Assembly: GCA_033439255.1 (NCBI GenBank)
Contig: CM065882.1
Location: 992,001-1,056,000, forward strand
Reading direction: 5' to 3'
Length of the DNA stretch: 64,000 nucleotides
Source: Hericium rajendrae
Lineage: Eukaryota > Basidiomycota > Agaricomycetes > Russulales > Hericiaceae
In this document: piece by piece, positions 59,952 to 64,000 of the stretch
Layout of the letters: each line of letters starts with the position of its first letter
Position numbering within the stretch: position 1 is the stretch's first letter
Translations under genes and position numbers: made by a program
Notes under the pieces: generated by a model
Told to the model about the DNA's origin: nothing
Seen by the model: the letters and a program-made list of their open reading frames with translations, nothing else
The model's database searches: none

Positions 59952-62131
59952 ATGTCTGGTCGCTCTCTTCGTTCTAAGACCAAAAAGGTCTCTGCTTCTA
60001 CTGTTTCCAAGGCTCTAAGCCGCACCGACACCATGCCAGTGACACCAGTCAATCGAGACAAGGAGCGCATTCAACCATCTGCTCCAAAGGGCCTGGCTCG
60101 TAACTCTTCCAGCGCAAGCACGCTAGGATCTCGGTAAGTTGAGAGATTTTCGTACGTGCTAAGTGCCAGTCTAAAACATGTGTTTTTCTTCAGAAAGCGG
60201 GCCCTTGCAGGGGACGAGTCTGACGATGAGTCAGATGTACCCTTCACGAAGTGGCTATTCCAGTCAAAGGACGTTGAGTAAGTGAACATTGCTACAATGT
60301 AGGTAGTCTTCTCATGACATGATTTGTAGAGTGGTCATAAGCCCCTTCAAAGGCACCAAAGTTCGTCCTGACAAGAAGAGAGCCAACAAGTACGTCTTGT
60401 CATAATTTTAACTTTTTGCTCAGATTTATTGAGTTGGATACGATCACAGAGAGGCTGTTAGTTTAGATTCAGAAGATGAGTAAGTCATGTTCTTTTGTCA
60501 GTATTTTTGTTTCGGTCCATGTCAGCTCAGTCGTATCTTGTTGCACAGCCCATTCAGTATGGAAAAGAAGTCACGGCAGACGCGGTGAGTTTCATTGATC
60601 TTTATCAATATTTGTCTGATTTCTAATGTTTCATCTGCAGCAAAAAGCCCAAAGTCGTACTCATGGACTCCAGCGACGAAGAATCCAACACCTTACCCAT
60701 CGAGAACAAGGTAGAGGAGATGGCAGCTGAGGAGCAGGAGATTGACGTAAAAGGAGATAAAGAGGAGGAGATAGAAGAGGAAGAGACACACTACACAGTC
60801 GAGGATCCATTGGAGGACGAAGATAAATTGTATGTTCATTTTTTTGACGTCCTTGAATTGACTCACATCTAGTATTGTATTAGCGTTCCAGAGGATTGTG
60901 CGGTCACAGATGTCAATCTGATGGACAGGCTTCTCAAGACTTCCTACAAAAGCCTGCCCAGCTTGGAGTACGTCTCAACTTGCTTAACTGCAGATTCCTC
61001 ATGTACTCATTTGAACTCTTAGCCATTCTGTTTCTCTGACTGGAGGCAGCATCAATGTTCAGACGTTGGGAGCCAGTCTTCTGACGGAGGTTGAGTATGG
61101 AAATCTCAATTTAGAGTAAGTCATTCTTATTATTGCATTATTAGATGCAACCTAACATAATGATTGTATAGCTATCTTGTTCAAATTATGACGTTCAGTC
61201 AGAATGTGTCCTTGGATCTGATAAACCCAGCTCGGGTGGACCCCAATCTTTTTGAGGCGAATACGGCAACCCATAGAGGCATCATCTTCAAAGAGAATGG
61301 GCAGGTGGCTCTTTTTGTCACGATTGGCTTTGTGGTGAAGTCTGATTTGATGGAGGGCCGTATGATGAATACTGGAAAAGGTATGTTCTTGGTTGTGTTG
61401 TTCAGTTGTTTCTGTCTAATTGTAATCATTTAGGGAAGCGGTACATAAGAGAGCTCTACGTATCTCCTCTTAGCATGGAGTGGGAGAGGGGATTGGCATT
61501 TTATGGGTCAGTGTTTGGCAAGAGGAAGCTGAGCATCTTTTGCATGGAGGGCGGTGTTCCATTTGGCACTATGGTAGGAGAGTGTGAATCCACTGCCTCA
61601 TCGAGCAAAGCAGAGACGCCTAAATCTACAAGTAAGCCCCTTTTATCTGAATTACATGTAATTATCACTAATACCATCTTTAGAATCTACTGCGTCTTCT
61701 GCTTCCTCTTCCTTGTCAAAGGGAGGAAAATACTCGTTCCCCACTCCGACGTCTGGTGACAACCAGACTGATGCCAGTTCTGGTACTGGAATCAAAGACA
61801 TGACCAAGCGTCCCTTGGGACTTTTGGATACTAGTACGTCTTTTATGTCTTAGCTCAAAAGATGTTGCTGACCATGAGACTTGATTATATAGTTCCTGTC
61901 TGGAATTGTACCAGGTTCTACAAGCGTCTTGGTGAAGGTGGTACAACGATCAAAGGTGATCCCCGTTTTTTGTTCACGAAGGCTCACAAGCTTGCAAAGC
62001 ATACCAAAGGTGACTTGGAGTTGGGGGATTTAGTGGTGGTAATTCACACCGTGACTGAGTTTGTAAAGAGCGGCTACAGCAACTTGAACTTGAATGTTCA
62101 AGGCATTTATCTTCTTGCTAGAAAGCAGTGA
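59952..62131 (+). CDS. Unknown protein with acidic linker and conserved C-terminal domain
   Basis: Starts MSGRSLRSKTKKVSASTVSK. At least ten short exons. The N-terminal part is basic and Ser-rich; the middle is very acidic (EEMAAEEQEIDVKGDKEEE); then a folded domain (YLVQIMTFSQNVSLDLINPARVD..., KRYIRELYVSPLSMEWERG...) and a C-terminal block (IVPVWNCTRFYKRLGEGGTT...LGDLVVVIHTVTEFVKSGY...NVQGIYLLARKQ-stop). The end resembles proteins frequent in agaricomycete repeat regions, where LP-GS-VVVGYTV-type motifs occur; this is from memory and unverified. No enzymatic motif. The frames join without internal stops. Confidence 0.55.
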
Positions 62132-62365
62132 TAGATTAGACAGTTCATTATTGACTGAGTTGCTTAATTTTGTTACGCTCTTCAATTAGACTTTACTTTT
62201 ACGCTCTTCAAATAGACTTTGCTTTTTCTGACTTTGTTTTGAAAGCGTGGTGTGAACTAAAAATAAATTTTGTTTAAAAATAAACTCTGTTGCTGTTAAG
62301 TACCAGAGTTCGATGGATGAGGTAGAGATCTCCCTTTTTCTAGTAGTCATCAACGCCGCCACTGC

Positions 62366-64000
62366 ATGCATATCACAAAGCATTGTGTTGAAGGTTTGTG
62401 GTCTCATTTGTGGCAAATCTTGATCAAAGGGTCAGTGTTAAAGAACACATGCAGAATGGCTCAGGAGCTCGTGTTAAAGAACACATATAATATGGCTAAA
62501 GAGCTTATGGTTAAAGAGACCATACGTCTTTGGATAATTATGCTAATCTCAACAATAGTGTTATGTTTGTGGATAGTGATACATACCATGCTTTTACACA
62601 AGATAAGTTCAGTTTTAAAACATGTTCAATGGCGATTGAAGGTTTTAGTACATAAGACAACTGATATAATCTGTAACAACTCCTTATCAAGTTATAATAA
62701 CCAACGAGGTGGTGCTAGACAGGACCCTGCAAATTGGTCATATAATGAAATTGTTGATTTTATATTAGATCCTATGCATTTTGAAGAAAATACAATGTGG
62801 AGTTTTGTTTCTCATAGCATAGATTATACATCAATGACAGATAATAGTGTTCAAACTACTGTCCCAGTTTCAAAGCTGATAAAATTGAACAAAGCTATGC
62901 TTGTGACTTTATGTCTGCAGCATAAGATAAATGCAAATGGTAGAAATAGTCTCAATGAATTGCAAAGTAAATTGAAAAGACATTGTTGCAAGAGTGATAG
63001 ATGTGAAAAATACATTACAGTATTTCAAGTGTGTGAAAAGGGTAATAATGCAAAATGCAAAAGATATAGAGCTAATAAAAAGCAAGACAAAAATTTAAAT
63101 AGTAATATCAATAAATCATTTCCTCCAATTCCTCCTTCAAAAAAACTTATTGAAGACATTGTTTCTGCTTATTGTAAAGATATTCAACCAAATATGATAT
63201 TAGAGGGCTCATGTGCTGTTTGTGATTTACTTACTCCGATTAAAAATCTTTCTAATCTTTCTCAACATGATCTTGATTTTTCTATTCTTGAAAGCAACAA
63301 TACATTTGTTGCAAGGCAAGAAAGATATACCTCATCTGATCCTATACAGCCTTGTGAAGGGCCAATTATGAATACGTACTCAGAAGATATCTGTGATACT
63401 TGTCTGAAAGATTTGAAAAAGAAAAAGACACCAAAAGGAGCTTTGATAAATGGCAATTGGATAGGTGAGATTCCAAAACAGCTACAGGACCTTAGTTGGA
63501 CTGAAAAAATGCTTATTTCTAGGGTGTGTCACAACAGATGCATTGTACGTGTAAACAAATCTGGCTTGCATAAAATGTCTGCAAATGCTGTTTTCTTTTC
63601 TACTCCTATGCCTAAAGTATATGCAAAGCTTCCACCTAGTCTTGATGAGCTAGATGAAGTGATGGCTTTTATTTACATAGGACAGACTCAGCCTACCAAA
63701 AAAGATTTCAAGCGGACTCCTCTCTTAGTTCGAAGAAATAAAGTGGCTCATGCCTTGGAATGGTTGAAGCTTAATCATATTGATTATGCTGACTTGGATA
63801 TATCTTATGAAAATTTAAATACATATCCAGAAGATGTTCCTGCAGTAGTTGTAGAATGCAAAATTGCAGACAATGCCACTGAGCCTGGAATGATGTCTGT
63901 ATCTGATGAACCTATTGAAGGTGTAGAGTCAGGTATTTGTCCTTTCATTGTACATGGACTAACAGGAGGAGATCTGAAAAAAAGACCACTCAACAACTTA
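62366..64000 (+). CDS. DUF6570/Helitron-associated protein, 5' part (runs off the window)
   Basis: A single open frame with no stop from 62366 to the window end (over 540 codons). The first ~75 residues include an odd hydrophobic run (LWIIMLISTIVLCLWIVIHT), so the true start may be a later ATG such as 62590. The body has paired cysteines (CAVCDLL near 63215; DICDTCLKDLKK near 63392) followed by GEIPKQLQDLSWTEKMLISR, HNRCIVRV, ANAVFFSTP, VYAKLPPSLDELDEVM, VAHALEWLKLNHIDY and YENLNTYPED. This order matches the region I know as DUF6570, found ahead of Helitron helicase-like domains in fungi. Rolling-circle Rep and helicase domains would lie beyond the window. Low GC, uninterrupted. Confidence 0.65.
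   Translation, partial: MHITKHCVEGLWSHLWQILIKGSVLKNTCRMAQELVLKNTYNMAKELMVKETIRLWIIMLISTIVLCLWIVIHTMLLHKISSVLKHVQWRLKVLVHKTTDIICNNSLSSYNNQRGGARQDPANWSYNEIVDFILDPMHFEENTMWSFVSHSIDYTSMTDNSVQTTVPVSKLIKLNKAMLVTLCLQHKINANGRNSLNELQSKLKRHCCKSDRCEKYITVFQVCEKGNNAKCKRYRANKKQDKNLNSNINKSFPPIPPSKKLIEDIVSAYCKDIQPNMILEGSCAVCDLLTPIKNLSNLSQHDLDFSILESNNTFVARQERYTSSDPIQPCEGPIMNTYSEDICDTCLKDLKKKKTPKGALINGNWIGEIPKQLQDLSWTEKMLISRVCHNRCIVRVNKSGLHKMSANAVFFSTPMPKVYAKLPPSLDELDEVMAFIYIGQTQPTKKDFKRTPLLVRRNKVAHALEWLKLNHIDYADLDISYENLNTYPEDVPAVVVECKIADNATEPGMMSVSDEPIEGVESGICPFIVHGLTGGDLKKRPLNNL

Overview
This window is fungal nuclear DNA, most likely from an agaricomycete basidiomycete. The genes are broken by many short GT-AG introns (about 45-65 nt). 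The housekeeping proteins (DRS2-type flippase, PEX1, SPA2, IFA38-type reductase, a lipase) have fungal domain layouts. The transposons are types typical of basidiomycetes: KDZ transposase with a CxC2-like cysteine cluster, a TET/JBP-like oxygenase and a DUF6570/Helitron-type protein. Everything here comes from reading the sequence; no search was run.

Layout. 1-800 is the end of a large transposon, an apparently perfect inverted copy of 26074-26873. 818-18373 is a gene-dense euchromatic block: P4-ATPase (-), a doubtful small ORF (-), 3-ketoacyl-CoA reductase (-), PEX1 (+), SPA2 (-) and a lipase/sterol esterase (+). 18500-26073 is repeat-rich: a rearranged Tc1/mariner relic, palindromic MITEs with CATCAGGAA ends, a 2-kb non-autonomous element, an LTR-like stretch, and the 3' end of a broken KDZ transposase gene. 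About 26074-39920 is a young, CpG-rich cassette carrying six genes: a zinc-finger-like protein, an acidic protein and a small protein on the minus strand, and an unknown protein, a KDZ transposase and a second small protein on the plus strand. It is bounded by blocks of repeated TAGTC motifs. Next come a decayed mitochondrial-carrier pseudogene, AT-rich DNA with tiny foldback elements, another TAGTC block and a truncated glycogen synthase exon.

44900-64000 is an older transposon landscape. A TET/JBP-like gene appears to be split by an intron swollen to about 7.9 kb by a SINE-like repeat, a 158-bp satellite, palindromes, a 2.3-kb DNA transposon and a strongly CpG-depleted stretch. It is followed by an F-box/LRR-like gene, two unrecognised multi-exon genes and an open-ended DUF6570/Helitron-like ORF.

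How the parts relate. The left block works in membrane asymmetry, very-long-chain fatty acid elongation, peroxisome import, polarity and lipid hydrolysis, with no sign of co-regulation beyond compact divergent and convergent spacing. The rest records rounds of nested transposition. The young KDZ cassette sits inside an older KDZ gene, and its family interrupts or abuts at least two host genes (just behind the flippase stop codon and inside glycogen synthase). The TET/JBP-like gene and the CpG-depleted DNA around it suggest that cytosine methylation, and perhaps its oxidation, is at work on this DNA.
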